A stretch of DNA of 45,892 bases from contig JAEZOA010000101.1 of assembly GCA_023441625.1 (NCBI GenBank), positions 1-45,892 on the forward strand. The letters are read 5' to 3'. Made by a program: the position numbers and the translations under genes. Positions 27,072 through 35,402 of the stretch are shown one piece after another. Numbering within the stretch: the first letter of the stretch is position 1; the number at the start of each line of letters is the position of its first letter. This stretch comes from Bacillota bacterium (GTDB taxonomy: Bacteria > Bacillota > Clostridia > Acetivibrionales > DSM-1351). The notes under the pieces are model-generated. The model saw nothing but the letters and a program-made list of their open reading frames with translations. It was not told where the DNA came from and did no database searches.

Positions 27072-27374
27072 ATGGAATTTTGTAAATGTGGCTCATTAAA
27101 AATTAATGGAAGCTGTACTAACAAGAAATGTGATCATCATATAAAATCATTGGTTGAGTTAGCTACTCCTGCGCAGATAGAATATATTAAGGAATTAGCT
27201 GATCAGTTAGCTGATGACATTACAGAAATTAATTTTGAGACAATGAGTAAATCAGAAGCTGTAGATTTAATTGATGAGTATTTGGAGAAATTAGAGGACT
27301 CAGATAAAAAACTCTCTCCAGATGAAGATTTACTTGATGATGATGACTTAATTGTTGAAGAAGATGACCAATAG
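27072..27374 (+). CDS. small acidic protein with N-terminal Cys cluster, unknown function
   Basis: The 100-residue product starts MEFCKCGSLKINGSCTNKKC, a four-cysteine knuckle that could hold zinc. A helical segment follows (TPAQIEYIKELADQLADDI, about residues 35-60) that resembles short DUF3072-like motifs, then a very acidic tail rich in Asp and Glu (DEDLLDDDDLIVEEDDQ). GGGGGTG precedes ATG and a strong hairpin follows the stop, so it is a real single gene. No signal peptide or membrane segment is present. I cannot name a function; a nucleic-acid or protein-interaction role is only a guess. Confidence 0.65.
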   Translation: MEFCKCGSLKINGSCTNKKCDHHIKSLVELATPAQIEYIKELADQLADDITEINFETMSKSEAVDLIDEYLEKLEDSDKKLSPDEDLLDDDDLIVEEDDQ

Positions 27375-27382
27375 CAAGACTT

Positions 27383-27416
27383 AGGGGCGAGGATTTATAT
27401 CCTCGCCCCTTGTTGT
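27383..27416 (+). terminator. terminator of the small acidic protein gene
   Basis: AGGGGCGAGGAT and ATCCTCGCCCCT form a perfect 12-bp stem with a TTAT loop, followed by TTGTTGTT. It begins nine bases after the stop. Confidence 0.9.
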
Positions 27417-27659
27417 TGATAACTTATGAATTATATATTTTCTTTATGTGGATATGTGAAAAAACTATTAAAAAACAATGTATAAAATTCTGAACATGTA
27501 GTGAATTAAGTGTTTTGAGCGTTATGTCAACGGTAACATCCTGTGTAAATCGATATGTGGATAATGTGTATAAGTCTGTTAATAACGCAATATTGTACTT
27601 CGTACACTTGTGGATAACATAATAGATATGCACTTGGGCAATATTAATATTTATCCATT
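27414..27659. promoter_or_regulatory. DnaA-box cluster in a convergent intergenic region
   Basis: Three exact matches to TTATNCACA occur on one strand, read here as TGTGGATAA at 27556-27564, TGTGTATAA at 27565-27573 and TGTGGATAA at 27609-27617. One-mismatch forms are at 27414-27422 (TGTTGATAA) and 27447-27455 (TGTGGATAT); TTATCCATT at 27651-27659 is weaker, with two mismatches and the opposite orientation. The region lies between two convergent genes, so it is not an ordinary promoter. No dnaA, dnaN or rpmH is present. Confidence 0.6.
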
Positions 27660-29589
27660 ATTTTTCATTTATACTCAGACCATAACCATATGGATACAGA
27701 GCATTATATCCATTAGCTTTATTATTCAGTGTCATTGGGAGTTGTTCATGATTTTTTGGCCATGTAACAGGAAGTCTTCCACTAAATTCATAATCACCAT
27801 ATAGTACTTTAGCAATTATGCCTCCCTCTGTTCCAGGGAGCCATGCCTCGATAAAACTATCCCATTTATCTATTTCATTAGTTACTATTCTGGGCCTTCC
27901 AGATATAAGAATAACAACTAAGGGCTTCTTTGATTTATAAGCTGCCTTTAGCGTAGACTCATTTCCTTCCAATACTGTACCCTGTACTATACTAAGAGTA
28001 GCATCATCCCCCTTACCCTCTGCATATGGATATTCTCCAAGAACAGCAACAACCACATCCGCTTCCTCCAATTTATTTGGGTCTGTAATTATGTTTATAC
28101 CACTTTCACTTGCGATTTCCTTAAAGCCATCTAATACAGTAGTTCCACTCATCCAACGACCTTTAGCCTGATCATCCTGCCCACCTTGCCAAGTTTTAGT
28201 CCAGCCCCCACACTGTACTCCAATATTGTCTGCTGCAGGGCCAATAACTGCAATTGTATCCTTTCTATTTAGTGGTAATATATTTTTTTTGTTCTTGAGT
28301 AAAACTAATGATTCCCTGACTGCTTTCTCGGAAAGCTGCATGTTATAAGCATTTCTAAGTGTATAATCCTTCATCAGTGTTTCTTCTTTAGCATTAAACT
28401 TACCCGTCTCCATTTTAACTCTTAATATGCGAGAGACAGCATCATCAATACGGTCCACTCTTATATCATTGTTCTCTACAGCTTTAATTAATGCTTCATA
28501 GCATTCTTTCCAGGATGAATCCTCCATAAGTAAATCCACACCAGCATTTACTGCCTCAACGACCTTAGGATACATTCCAACTCCCTCAAGCTGGTGAATA
28601 CCGTTATAGTCTGTTACAACTATTCCATTAAAACCTATTTCATTCTTCAATATATCCTGTATTAAGTATTTATTAGCATGATTTTTTTCATTTTTTATAC
28701 TACTATAAGAAAGCATAACACTCTTTACTCCAGCGTTAACCGCTTCCTTATAGTTTGAAATATAATCATTTAATTCCTTTTGAGTTATATTAGCATTACC
28801 TTGATCCATAAGATAGCCACTATCACCAGATCCAAACTGCACTGCCCCGTCAGCTACATAGTGCTTAGCGCATGTGATTATGCCTTGCTTTTGTAACTCT
28901 GTTATATAAGAAATAGACATTATGCTCACCAGGTCAGAATTCTCACTAAAGCACTCATAGGTTCTTCCCCATCTAATGTCATTCATAACAGCAACACAGG
29001 GCGCAAATGTCCAGTCAATACCTGCAGCTATAAGTTCATTTGCTGTAACGTGGGCTATTTCACCTATCAACTCACTATTACCACTAGCGCCTAAGCCTAT
29101 GTTATGAGGGAATATAACCGTGTCCTTCATATTGTTATTTCCATGTACAGCATCAACAGCAAAAATTATTGGAATTGCCAGTCTGGTATCCTTTGCTGCA
29201 TTTCTATACCTATCAGTCATTATACGCCATTCATTCAAGGTATTTTCGTCGGGAGCCGACCCTCCTGCAGCAAATATTGAACCTATATTATATTGCTTTA
29301 TTTCATCAACTGAAATAGCTCTTCTCTCAACTTGAAACATCTGTCCAATCTTTTCTTCGAGAGTCATTTCTTCTAAATAAACAGCTATGTTTTCATCAAT
29401 TGTCTTAGAACTGTCATACAAGGCTTGTAAGTTTTTTACCTGCTCTTGTTCTGAATATGTAGGGGTTATAGTGGCGGTTACATGTGAAACCGAGGTTTCT
29501 TTTGCACTATTTGAGTTATTGCAGCCACTAAGTAATACAGCTATCATTATACCTATCAAAAATTTAGCAATTACCTTTTTCAAATTCAT
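27658..29589 (-). CDS. glycoside hydrolase family 3 beta-glucosidase / glucan exohydrolase, lipoprotein
   Basis: The 643-residue product begins with a lipoprotein signal (IGIMIAVLLSGC, acylated Cys near residue 23), so it is exported and membrane-anchored. The GH3 N-terminal domain (about 75-400) shows FAVDAVHGNNN, FAPCVAVMNDIRWGRTYE and ITCAKHYVADGAVQ, close in pattern to plant and bacterial glucan exohydrolases; the nucleophile is expected at Asp327 in GIVVTDYNGIH. The GH3 C-terminal domain (about 430-640) has SLVLLKNKKNILPLN, AVIGPAADNIGVQCGGWT and GRLPVTWPKN. Such enzymes release glucose from beta-1,3/1,4-glucans or cellodextrins. It is divergent from a CE7 esterase gene 144 bases away, next to a GH94 phosphorylase: a saccharide-use group. 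Confidence 0.92.
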   Translation of the reverse strand: MNLKKVIAKFLIGIMIAVLLSGCNNSNSAKETSVSHVTATITPTYSEQEQVKNLQALYDSSKTIDENIAVYLEEMTLEEKIGQMFQVERRAISVDEIKQYNIGSIFAAGGSAPDENTLNEWRIMTDRYRNAAKDTRLAIPIIFAVDAVHGNNNMKDTVIFPHNIGLGASGNSELIGEIAHVTANELIAAGIDWTFAPCVAVMNDIRWGRTYECFSENSDLVSIMSISYITELQKQGIITCAKHYVADGAVQFGSGDSGYLMDQGNANITQKELNDYISNYKEAVNAGVKSVMLSYSSIKNEKNHANKYLIQDILKNEIGFNGIVVTDYNGIHQLEGVGMYPKVVEAVNAGVDLLMEDSSWKECYEALIKAVENNDIRVDRIDDAVSRILRVKMETGKFNAKEETLMKDYTLRNAYNMQLSEKAVRESLVLLKNKKNILPLNRKDTIAVIGPAADNIGVQCGGWTKTWQGGQDDQAKGRWMSGTTVLDGFKEIASESGINIITDPNKLEEADVVVAVLGEYPYAEGKGDDATLSIVQGTVLEGNESTLKAAYKSKKPLVVILISGRPRIVTNEIDKWDSFIEAWLPGTEGGIIAKVLYGDYEFSGRLPVTWPKNHEQLPMTLNNKANGYNALYPYGYGLSINEK

Positions 29590-29733
29590 TGCCCCCTTTA
29601 ATAATATTAACTAAATATTATTAAACTTTACGATAAATTACAATAGAAAAAATCATAGCTCTGAGTTATAATTGTTAAGTAAAGCCAATATTCAACATAT
29701 TTATATACAATATTAAAAAAGGAGATACTACAT

Positions 29734-30696
29734 ATGCTTCAGCCTTATGATTTACCCTTAGATCAATTACGAAATTATAAACCAGAACTAACTAAGCAAC
29801 CAGACTTTGATGAGTTTTGGAGTAGTTCCCTTAAAGAGTTATCAAACATCCCACTCCAGTATACTTTGACCCCGTTTGATTTTCCGGTTAAGGGCGTAAA
29901 AATCTTTACCATCAATTTTACAGGGTTTAATAATGCAAATATTCAAGGCTACTTTGCTGTTCCTGATAAAGACGGGCAGTATCCAGGTTTGATGCTATTT
30001 CATGGATATAATTGGGCAGCTGATGGAAATATTGGTGACATTGTAAACTGGGCTTTGAAAGGATATGCGACATTTCAGATGCTCACTCGTGGTCAGCAGG
30101 GTTTAAGTTCTGACAACGTCGTGTCTTCTACTGGCTCTACAGTAGGCTGGATGACTCAGGGAATACTCGATCCAATGGAGTACTACTATAGAGCTGTGTA
30201 TTTAGATGCAGTAAGAGCCGTGGAGATTCTTGCTGCACTTGATTATGTTGATGAAAATAGAATAGGTATACACGGTGGAAGTCAAGGTGGTGCCCTAACT
30301 CTTGCCGCGGCTTCACTCAGTGATATTCCTGTGGTTGCTGTTGCAGATTATCCATTCCTATCAAACTTTGAGAGAGCTATTGATATCACCCCTAGAAACC
30401 CATACAATGAATTAAATGAATACTTTAGGCGAAATACTGCACCTGAAATAGAAGTTCAGGCAAAAAAGACACTCTCATATTTTGATATAATGAATCTTGC
30501 ACCACGAATAAAATGTCATACCTGGGTAAGCTCTGGCTTGGTTGATGATATTACACCCCCTTCAACAATATTTGCGGCGTATAACCATATGGTATGCTCG
30601 AAAGAAATATCTGTCCAGCGATATTTTGGCCATGAGTATATGCCTAGTACATTAATCCCAAAGCTTCAGACATTAATGAAGTATTTGCAGGAGTAG
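29734..30696 (+). CDS. acetyl xylan esterase / cephalosporin-C deacetylase (CE7 family)
   Basis: The 320-residue cytoplasmic alpha/beta hydrolase has family-typical length and opening (MLQPYDLPLDQLRNYKPEL). The nucleophile elbow GGSQGG places Ser183, GLVDDITPPS places Asp271 and GHEYMP places His300, matching the CE7 triad spacing. RGQQG near residue 125 is also a CE7 signature. These enzymes remove O-acetyl groups from xylo-oligosaccharides taken into the cell. AAAGGAG lies 10 bases before ATG. It is divergent from the GH3 gene, has its own strong terminator, and is followed by the GH94 gene. Confidence 0.93.
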   Translation: MLQPYDLPLDQLRNYKPELTKQPDFDEFWSSSLKELSNIPLQYTLTPFDFPVKGVKIFTINFTGFNNANIQGYFAVPDKDGQYPGLMLFHGYNWAADGNIGDIVNWALKGYATFQMLTRGQQGLSSDNVVSSTGSTVGWMTQGILDPMEYYYRAVYLDAVRAVEILAALDYVDENRIGIHGGSQGGALTLAAASLSDIPVVAVADYPFLSNFERAIDITPRNPYNELNEYFRRNTAPEIEVQAKKTLSYFDIMNLAPRIKCHTWVSSGLVDDITPPSTIFAAYNHMVCSKEISVQRYFGHEYMPSTLIPKLQTLMKYLQE

Positions 30697-30737
30697 GAGC
30701 AAGGCCATGGTTAATACATAAAAACTTGTTATTTAGG

Positions 30738-30772
30738 AAGGTATCAGCTATTAAGTTCTTAGCTGATACCTT
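30738..30772 (+). terminator. terminator of the CE7 esterase gene
   Basis: AAGGTATCAGCTA pairs perfectly with TAGCTGATACCTT (13 bp), 41 bases after the stop; a short TCTCGT tail follows. Confidence 0.85.
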
Positions 30773-30926
30773 CTCGTATATCACAGCTATATATAATTTA
30801 ATATATTCCTTAATTTTGTGTTAAAATTTGTAAAAATGATATTATTACGGTAGGTTTCCATATTATTATTTTTTTATAAAAAATTCTACCATTTTTAATA
30901 GAATTTATGGTATTATTCTTAATGAG

Positions 30927-30954
30927 TTTTACAATACACATTATTATTTATAAT
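30927..30954 (+). promoter_or_regulatory. possible promoter of the GH94 gene
   Basis: TATAAT at 30949-30954 with TTTTAC or TTTACA 15-16 bases upstream. The -10 is perfect but the spacing is short. The gap 30773-30926 is AT-rich, with an inverted repeat AATTCTA/TAGAATT near 30880-30905. Confidence 0.35.
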
Positions 30955-30990
30955 GTTAAATTGCATTCATTACTGGAGGTGCTTTCGAAA

Positions 30991-33420
30991 ATGAATTATG
31001 GACATTTTGATGAATTAAACAAAGAATATGTTATTACTCGTCCTGATACACCTGCTCCTTGGTGTAACTATTTAGGCTCAGTTGAATATGGAGCTATAAT
31101 TTCCAACAATGCCACTGGTTACAGTTTTGTTAAATCCGGTGCTGCTGGTAGAATCATTCGATTTAGATTTAATTCCTCATCAAATGATCAGCCTGGTAGA
31201 TATATTTATATTCGTGATAATTCAGATGGGGATTATTGGTCTGGATCATGGCAACCTGTTTGCAAGCCATTAGATACATATAAAAGCGAATGTCGTCATG
31301 GCACAGCCTATACTCAAATATCTTCATTATATAGAGATATTGAAACAAGTACCCTTTATTTTGTGCCACTTAATGAAAAGTACGAGGTGTGGCAATTTAA
31401 GATAAAAAACAACGGAAATATACAAAAGGATTTATCAGTATTTGGTATGGCTGAATTTACAAACCATGACCATTATGAGAATGATACTGTAAATCTTCAA
31501 TATTCCCAATTTATAAATAAAACTTACTTTAAAACTAATCATATTCTTCAGGTAATTAATGAAAATGGTAGTGAAATTAGCAGTGATGTTGATGGACACT
31601 GTGATGTAATGGGCGACCCTACTTGCAGATTTTTTGGTGTTGCTGGTCAGAGTGTTTCGGGCTTTGACGGCGAAAGAGAAGCATTTCTTGGAAACTATAG
31701 AAATTATGGTAATCCCGTAGCTATAGAAACAGGTAAATGTTCAAATACTCTTGCTTATAACTGTAATTCCTTTGGTGCACTTCAAATTAATATTACATTG
31801 CAGCCTGGAGAAGAAAAGGAAATGGTTTTTATCCTTGGTGCAGGTAATGAGGAGGTTGCTAATAGTGTTATTGGAAAATATAAATCGGGCGTTATAGAAG
31901 GACAGCTTGCCGAGCTCAAAAGTTTTTGGCATGCACGATTAAATAATTTGCAGGTTAAAACTCCTGATGACAAGTTCGACAACATGATAAATGTTTGGAA
32001 TGCTTATCAGTGTTTTATTACCTTCCTGTGGTCAAGAGCTGCATCCTTCCAGTATTGTGGACTTAGAAACGGCTTGGGTTATCGTGATACTGTTCAAGAT
32101 ATACAGGGTATTATACATCTTGATGATAACCTTGCAAGAGAAAGACTGTGGCTAATGCTTAGCGCTCAGGTTTCCAATGGCGGTGGACTCCCACTTGTTA
32201 AGTTCGACCACAAGCCAGGTCAAGTAGCTACCCCTGATGAGTCGGAGTATGCAAAGTCTACAGGGCAATCTTACTATCGTGCTGATGATGCTCTCTGGCT
32301 GTTCCCGACAGTTATTACTTACATAAAAGAAAGCGGAGAATGGAGCTTTATTGATGAGTTAATTCCATATGCAGACAAGGGTGAAGCTACTGTTTACAAT
32401 CATTTGAAGCAGGCTATAGAGTTTAATTTGGATAGACAAGGCAGTCATGGCTTCCCTGCTGGCTTATTTGCAGATTGGAATGACTGTTTAAGGCTTGGCA
32501 CTAAGGGCGAATCAATGTTTGTTGCTTTCCAGCTTTATTATGCTTTGGCTATTTTTAAGGAATTTGCTCAAAAGAAACAAATATCTTTAGATATAACTTG
32601 GGCTGATAAGCATATGGACAGGTTAAATAATGCCTTTGAACAGTATTCCTGGGAAGGCGACCAATATGTACGTGGTTTCACTGAAGATGGCTACACAATC
32701 GGGGCTAAGGCTAATACAGAAGCAAATATATGGTTAAATCCTCAGACTTGGGCCATTATAAGTGGAGCTGCAAAGGATGAAAAAGCAAAGGCAGTCCTTG
32801 ATAAAGTTTATAATAATCTCAACACTAAATATGGTGCAATGCTATTCTACCCTGCTTTTAGGGAATATGGGTTACCTGTTGCCAGAATGGCGCTATTTAA
32901 TGCAGGAACTAAAGAAAATGCAGGTGTTTTCTCACAACCTCAAGGATGGCTTATTCTTGCTGAGACTATTGTAGGAAATGGAAATAGAGCATATGAATAT
33001 TTCACAGAAATAAATCCTGCAGCTATGAATGATCATGCTGAAATCAGAAAACTTGAACCATATGCACATGGTCAAGCAACGGAAGGTATTGATACGCTTA
33101 ACCATGGACGCTCTCATGTTCATTGGCTCACAGGTACAGCCTCCACTGTCATGGTTTCAATGGTTAATGGTATTCTGGGCTTACAGCCTCAATACGATGG
33201 AATTATAATAAATCCATGTATTCCATCTTGCTGGAAGAGTTTTACAATGAATAAAATATTTAGAGGCAAGCTGCTTAATATTAGTGTTGAAAATAATGAG
33301 GGTGTTGAAAAAGGAGTTAAATACATAATAGTTAATGGTAAGAAGCTTGATGGCTACTATATTAGCTGTGAAGACTTAGCTGACAAAAATGATGTTCTTG
33401 TTATAATGGGAAAGAACTAA
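30991..33420 (+). CDS. GH94 beta-glycoside phosphorylase (cellobiose phosphorylase-like)
   Basis: I start at 30991 (MNYGHFDELNKEYVITRPDT) because GGAGG lies 11 bases upstream and GH94 enzymes begin with this pattern; the frame is open upstream but the extra residues are unlike the family. The 809-residue length fits cellobiose or chitobiose phosphorylases (about 800-811), not the longer cellodextrin enzymes. Landmarks are PWCNYLGSVEYGAIISN, GDYWSGSWQPV, GLGYRDTVQD, the general-acid region FADWNDCLRLG with Asp495, and NHGRSHVHWLTGTAS. The enzyme splits a beta-linked disaccharide with phosphate to give sugar-1-phosphate in the cytoplasm. Sequence resembles both cellobiose and diacetylchitobiose phosphorylases, so substrate is not settled; GH3 and CE7 neighbours favour a plant glucan or xylan context. 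Confidence 0.88.
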   Translation: MNYGHFDELNKEYVITRPDTPAPWCNYLGSVEYGAIISNNATGYSFVKSGAAGRIIRFRFNSSSNDQPGRYIYIRDNSDGDYWSGSWQPVCKPLDTYKSECRHGTAYTQISSLYRDIETSTLYFVPLNEKYEVWQFKIKNNGNIQKDLSVFGMAEFTNHDHYENDTVNLQYSQFINKTYFKTNHILQVINENGSEISSDVDGHCDVMGDPTCRFFGVAGQSVSGFDGEREAFLGNYRNYGNPVAIETGKCSNTLAYNCNSFGALQINITLQPGEEKEMVFILGAGNEEVANSVIGKYKSGVIEGQLAELKSFWHARLNNLQVKTPDDKFDNMINVWNAYQCFITFLWSRAASFQYCGLRNGLGYRDTVQDIQGIIHLDDNLARERLWLMLSAQVSNGGGLPLVKFDHKPGQVATPDESEYAKSTGQSYYRADDALWLFPTVITYIKESGEWSFIDELIPYADKGEATVYNHLKQAIEFNLDRQGSHGFPAGLFADWNDCLRLGTKGESMFVAFQLYYALAIFKEFAQKKQISLDITWADKHMDRLNNAFEQYSWEGDQYVRGFTEDGYTIGAKANTEANIWLNPQTWAIISGAAKDEKAKAVLDKVYNNLNTKYGAMLFYPAFREYGLPVARMALFNAGTKENAGVFSQPQGWLILAETIVGNGNRAYEYFTEINPAAMNDHAEIRKLEPYAHGQATEGIDTLNHGRSHVHWLTGTASTVMVSMVNGILGLQPQYDGIIINPCIPSCWKSFTMNKIFRGKLLNISVENNEGVEKGVKYIIVNGKKLDGYYISCEDLADKNDVLVIMGKN

Positions 33421-33460
33421 AACCCTCTCAAAAGTAAAAATTTTATAATTAAGAGTTATA

Positions 33461-33490
33461 ATGCGCTGGCTTTTGCCAGCGTATTTTTTA
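33461..33490 (+). terminator. terminator of the GH94 gene
   Basis: ATGCGCTGGC and GCCAGCGTAT form a 10-bp stem (one G-T pair) with a TTTT loop and a run of six T. Confidence 0.93.
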
Positions 33491-33491
33491 T

Positions 33492-34334
33492 CTATGAAAA
33501 CCTCTTCCTAAGAAGTAGTGTAGCAAAGTACATTACTGCTGAAACAAGTACTATTGTTGCGCCTGAAGCAGTTTCAAGATAATAGGAAAGTATTAACCCT
33601 GCCACTCCAGATGTTATTGACACAATCAATGCAATGACATTGTACTGTCTCGCACTTGTTGACACATTTCTAGCTGCAGCAGCAGGAAGCACTAATAATG
33701 AATTTATTATGAGAAGGCCCACCCACTGTATGCTTATAGTTACTACCACAGCAATAATCGACGTAAATGCCAATTCAACTGCAATTGTATTTATTCCTCG
33801 GCTTTTAGCCAGTGACAAGTTTAGACTTACTAAAAGTATTTTGTTATAGAACATAATCCATAATATAATAATACCTATAATTAATACTAATAATATTACA
33901 ATATCCTCTACCCTAATACTCAGCAAGTCACCCATTAAAAAAGAAGAGTACTTGCTCGCACTACTCCCTCCTGAGGTAGCCAATACAACTCCCAAGGCTA
34001 TGGCAGCTGAAGAAAATACACCTATCACAGTATCAGTAGAAGTCTTTGTTTTATTCTTGACTACAGTAATTAGTACTGAGAACGCTATGGAAAAAGCTAT
34101 CGCAGACCATATAGGCTCAAACACACCAATTACAGTACCTATTGCTATTCCTGTGAAGGCTCCATGTCCCAGGGCATCAGAGAAAAATGCCATTCGGTTA
34201 TTAACTATAATTGTTCCTAGTATAGCAAATATTGGGGTTATTAATAGCACTGCCAAGAAAGCATTTTTCATAAACTCATAACTCAACCATTCAAATGGAA
34301 GAATAACATCTAATATATTATATATTTCATTCAT
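33492..34334 (-). CDS. ZnuB/MntB-type metal ABC transporter permease
   Basis: The 280-residue membrane protein of the ABC-3 family has eight or nine hydrophobic helices; SDALGHGAFTGIAIG, DTVIGVFSSAAIALGV and LVLPAAAARNVSTS are the conserved segments. It forms the channel for high-affinity zinc or manganese uptake with the adjacent ATPase. I start at 34334 because the ATG overlaps the end of the ATPase gene (ATGAATGA, 8-base overlap), implying translational coupling; the upstream ATG at 34349 sits on the ribosome-site bases. No substrate-binding lipoprotein or Fur-type gene is beside it, so the metal is not decided. Confidence 0.88.
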   Translation of the reverse strand: MNEIYNILDVILPFEWLSYEFMKNAFLAVLLITPIFAILGTIIVNNRMAFFSDALGHGAFTGIAIGTVIGVFEPIWSAIAFSIAFSVLITVVKNKTKTSTDTVIGVFSSAAIALGVVLATSGGSSASKYSSFLMGDLLSIRVEDIVILLVLIIGIIILWIMFYNKILLVSLNLSLAKSRGINTIAVELAFTSIIAVVVTISIQWVGLLIINSLLVLPAAAARNVSTSARQYNVIALIVSITSGVAGLILSYYLETASGATIVLVSAVMYFATLLLRKRFS

Positions 34335-35142
34335 CTTCTTTTTTCTCATCCTCTACTTGTGCATTGTTAAAAAAGCTAGCCAAGCCAAAAGTCTCATGCA
34401 GCCTTTTATCATTAAATACCCTTTCAGGCAAGCCATTTAAAACGACTGTTTTATCTAGTAGAATTACTCTATCAGCATGTTTTTTAACTAAATCTAAATC
34501 ATGTGAAACTAAAATAATTGAAAGGTCAAATTGCTCTCTAACTTTGGATACTATTTCATAAAAAACTTCTAAGCCTTTTCTATCAACACCTGAAACTGGC
34601 TCATCTAGGAGCAGTAGTTGTGGCATGGGTTCAAGTGCCAGTGCAAGTAACACTCTTTGGAGCTCTCCTCCTGATAATGCACCTAACCGTCTATCAACAA
34701 GTCCCTCTGCCTGAACTCTGCTAAGGCATTCTAAAATTTTCATCTTTTGATCTTTTGAAGTACTAAACCATGCTGGTTTTTTGCTCAAGCACGAAGCAAA
34801 TAGATTTTTTACACTTATAGGTGCTGCAGTATCAAAATCCAGCTTCTGAGGCACATAACCTACTATTGGCCGTCTTGTATTAATATCATTTTCTCCAACG
34901 AAAGCAATTGTCCCCTCGTGCTTTATTTCCCCTAATATTGCTTTTAGCAAGGTACTTTTTCCTGCTCCATTAGGGCCTATAAGAGCTGTCATCTCACCAC
35001 AATGCAGATGCAAATTCACATCCTTAAGTATTTCTGTTTTACCAATCTTTACATTGAAATCTTGAATTTTAGTGCAGCAATAGCCACCACAGTTTTTATT
35101 TAACTCGCAATTTTCATTATGCTTTCCAATAAACTCATTCAT
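34327..35142 (-). CDS. ZnuC/MntA-type metal ABC transporter ATPase with Cys-rich N-terminus
   Basis: A full ABC ATPase: Walker A GPNGAGKST, signature LSGGELQRV, Walker B LLLLDEP and the H-loop in VSHDLDLV. The N-terminus has an extra metal-ligand-rich stretch, GKHNENCELNKNCGGYCCT, before the domain begins at KIQDFNVKIG. It powers zinc or manganese import with the permease downstream. Start choice: ATG 35142 occupies the same place in a shared leader element as the start of the XRE gene at 39280; ATG 35163 is in frame but has no ribosome site. A TATAAT (35270-35275, minus strand) suggests transcription starts about 120 bases upstream, so the leader element lies in the mRNA. Confidence 0.87.
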   Translation of the reverse strand: MNEFIGKHNENCELNKNCGGYCCTKIQDFNVKIGKTEILKDVNLHLHCGEMTALIGPNGAGKSTLLKAILGEIKHEGTIAFVGENDINTRRPIVGYVPQKLDFDTAAPISVKNLFASCLSKKPAWFSTSKDQKMKILECLSRVQAEGLVDRRLGALSGGELQRVLLALALEPMPQLLLLDEPVSGVDRKGLEVFYEIVSKVREQFDLSIILVSHDLDLVKKHADRVILLDKTVVLNGLPERVFNDKRLHETFGLASFFNNAQVEDEKKEDE

Positions 35143-35147
35143 CAATA

Positions 35148-35212
35148 TGTCCACGCTCCGCATTTGGCACAGAATTCTATTAAATGTACTGGCATGGACT
35201 CGGTCCCCCTTT
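35148..35212 (-). promoter_or_regulatory. candidate structured cis-regulatory leader of the znuC-like gene (copy 1)
   Basis: Minus-strand bases 35212-35186 are identical over 27 nt to the leader of the XRE gene, and 35169-35158 (TGCCAAATGCGG) is a second identical block. GTCCATGC (35199-35192) can pair with GCGTGGAC (35156-35149) just before the start codon; alternatively GGAC-CGA-GTCC forms an upstream hairpin using the same GTCC. Mutually exclusive hairpins near the start codon suggest translational control. Confidence 0.6.
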
Positions 35213-35402
35213 TACTACTTATTTTAGTTCTCTCAAATTTTATTCCGCTCAAATACCATATATTAAATTATTATACCAAAAATAACTTGAGATTCATCCT
35301 TTAACATAATTATTTTATATTTAATGGATAATTCCTTAATATTTATTGAAATAATATGTTAATATGTGTAGTGTAATAATTAGATTTTAGGGAGGATTTT
35401 CT

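Noticed and set aside
27414..27659. Chromosome or plasmid replication origin
   Set aside because: DnaA boxes are present but dnaA, dnaN, recF, rpmH or rep genes are not; a satellite DnaA-binding cluster is the safer reading.
30907..30990. N-terminal extension of the GH94 protein by 28 residues
   Set aside because: The in-frame upstream codons are hydrophobic and unlike the family; GGAGG and the canonical N-terminus place the start at 30991.
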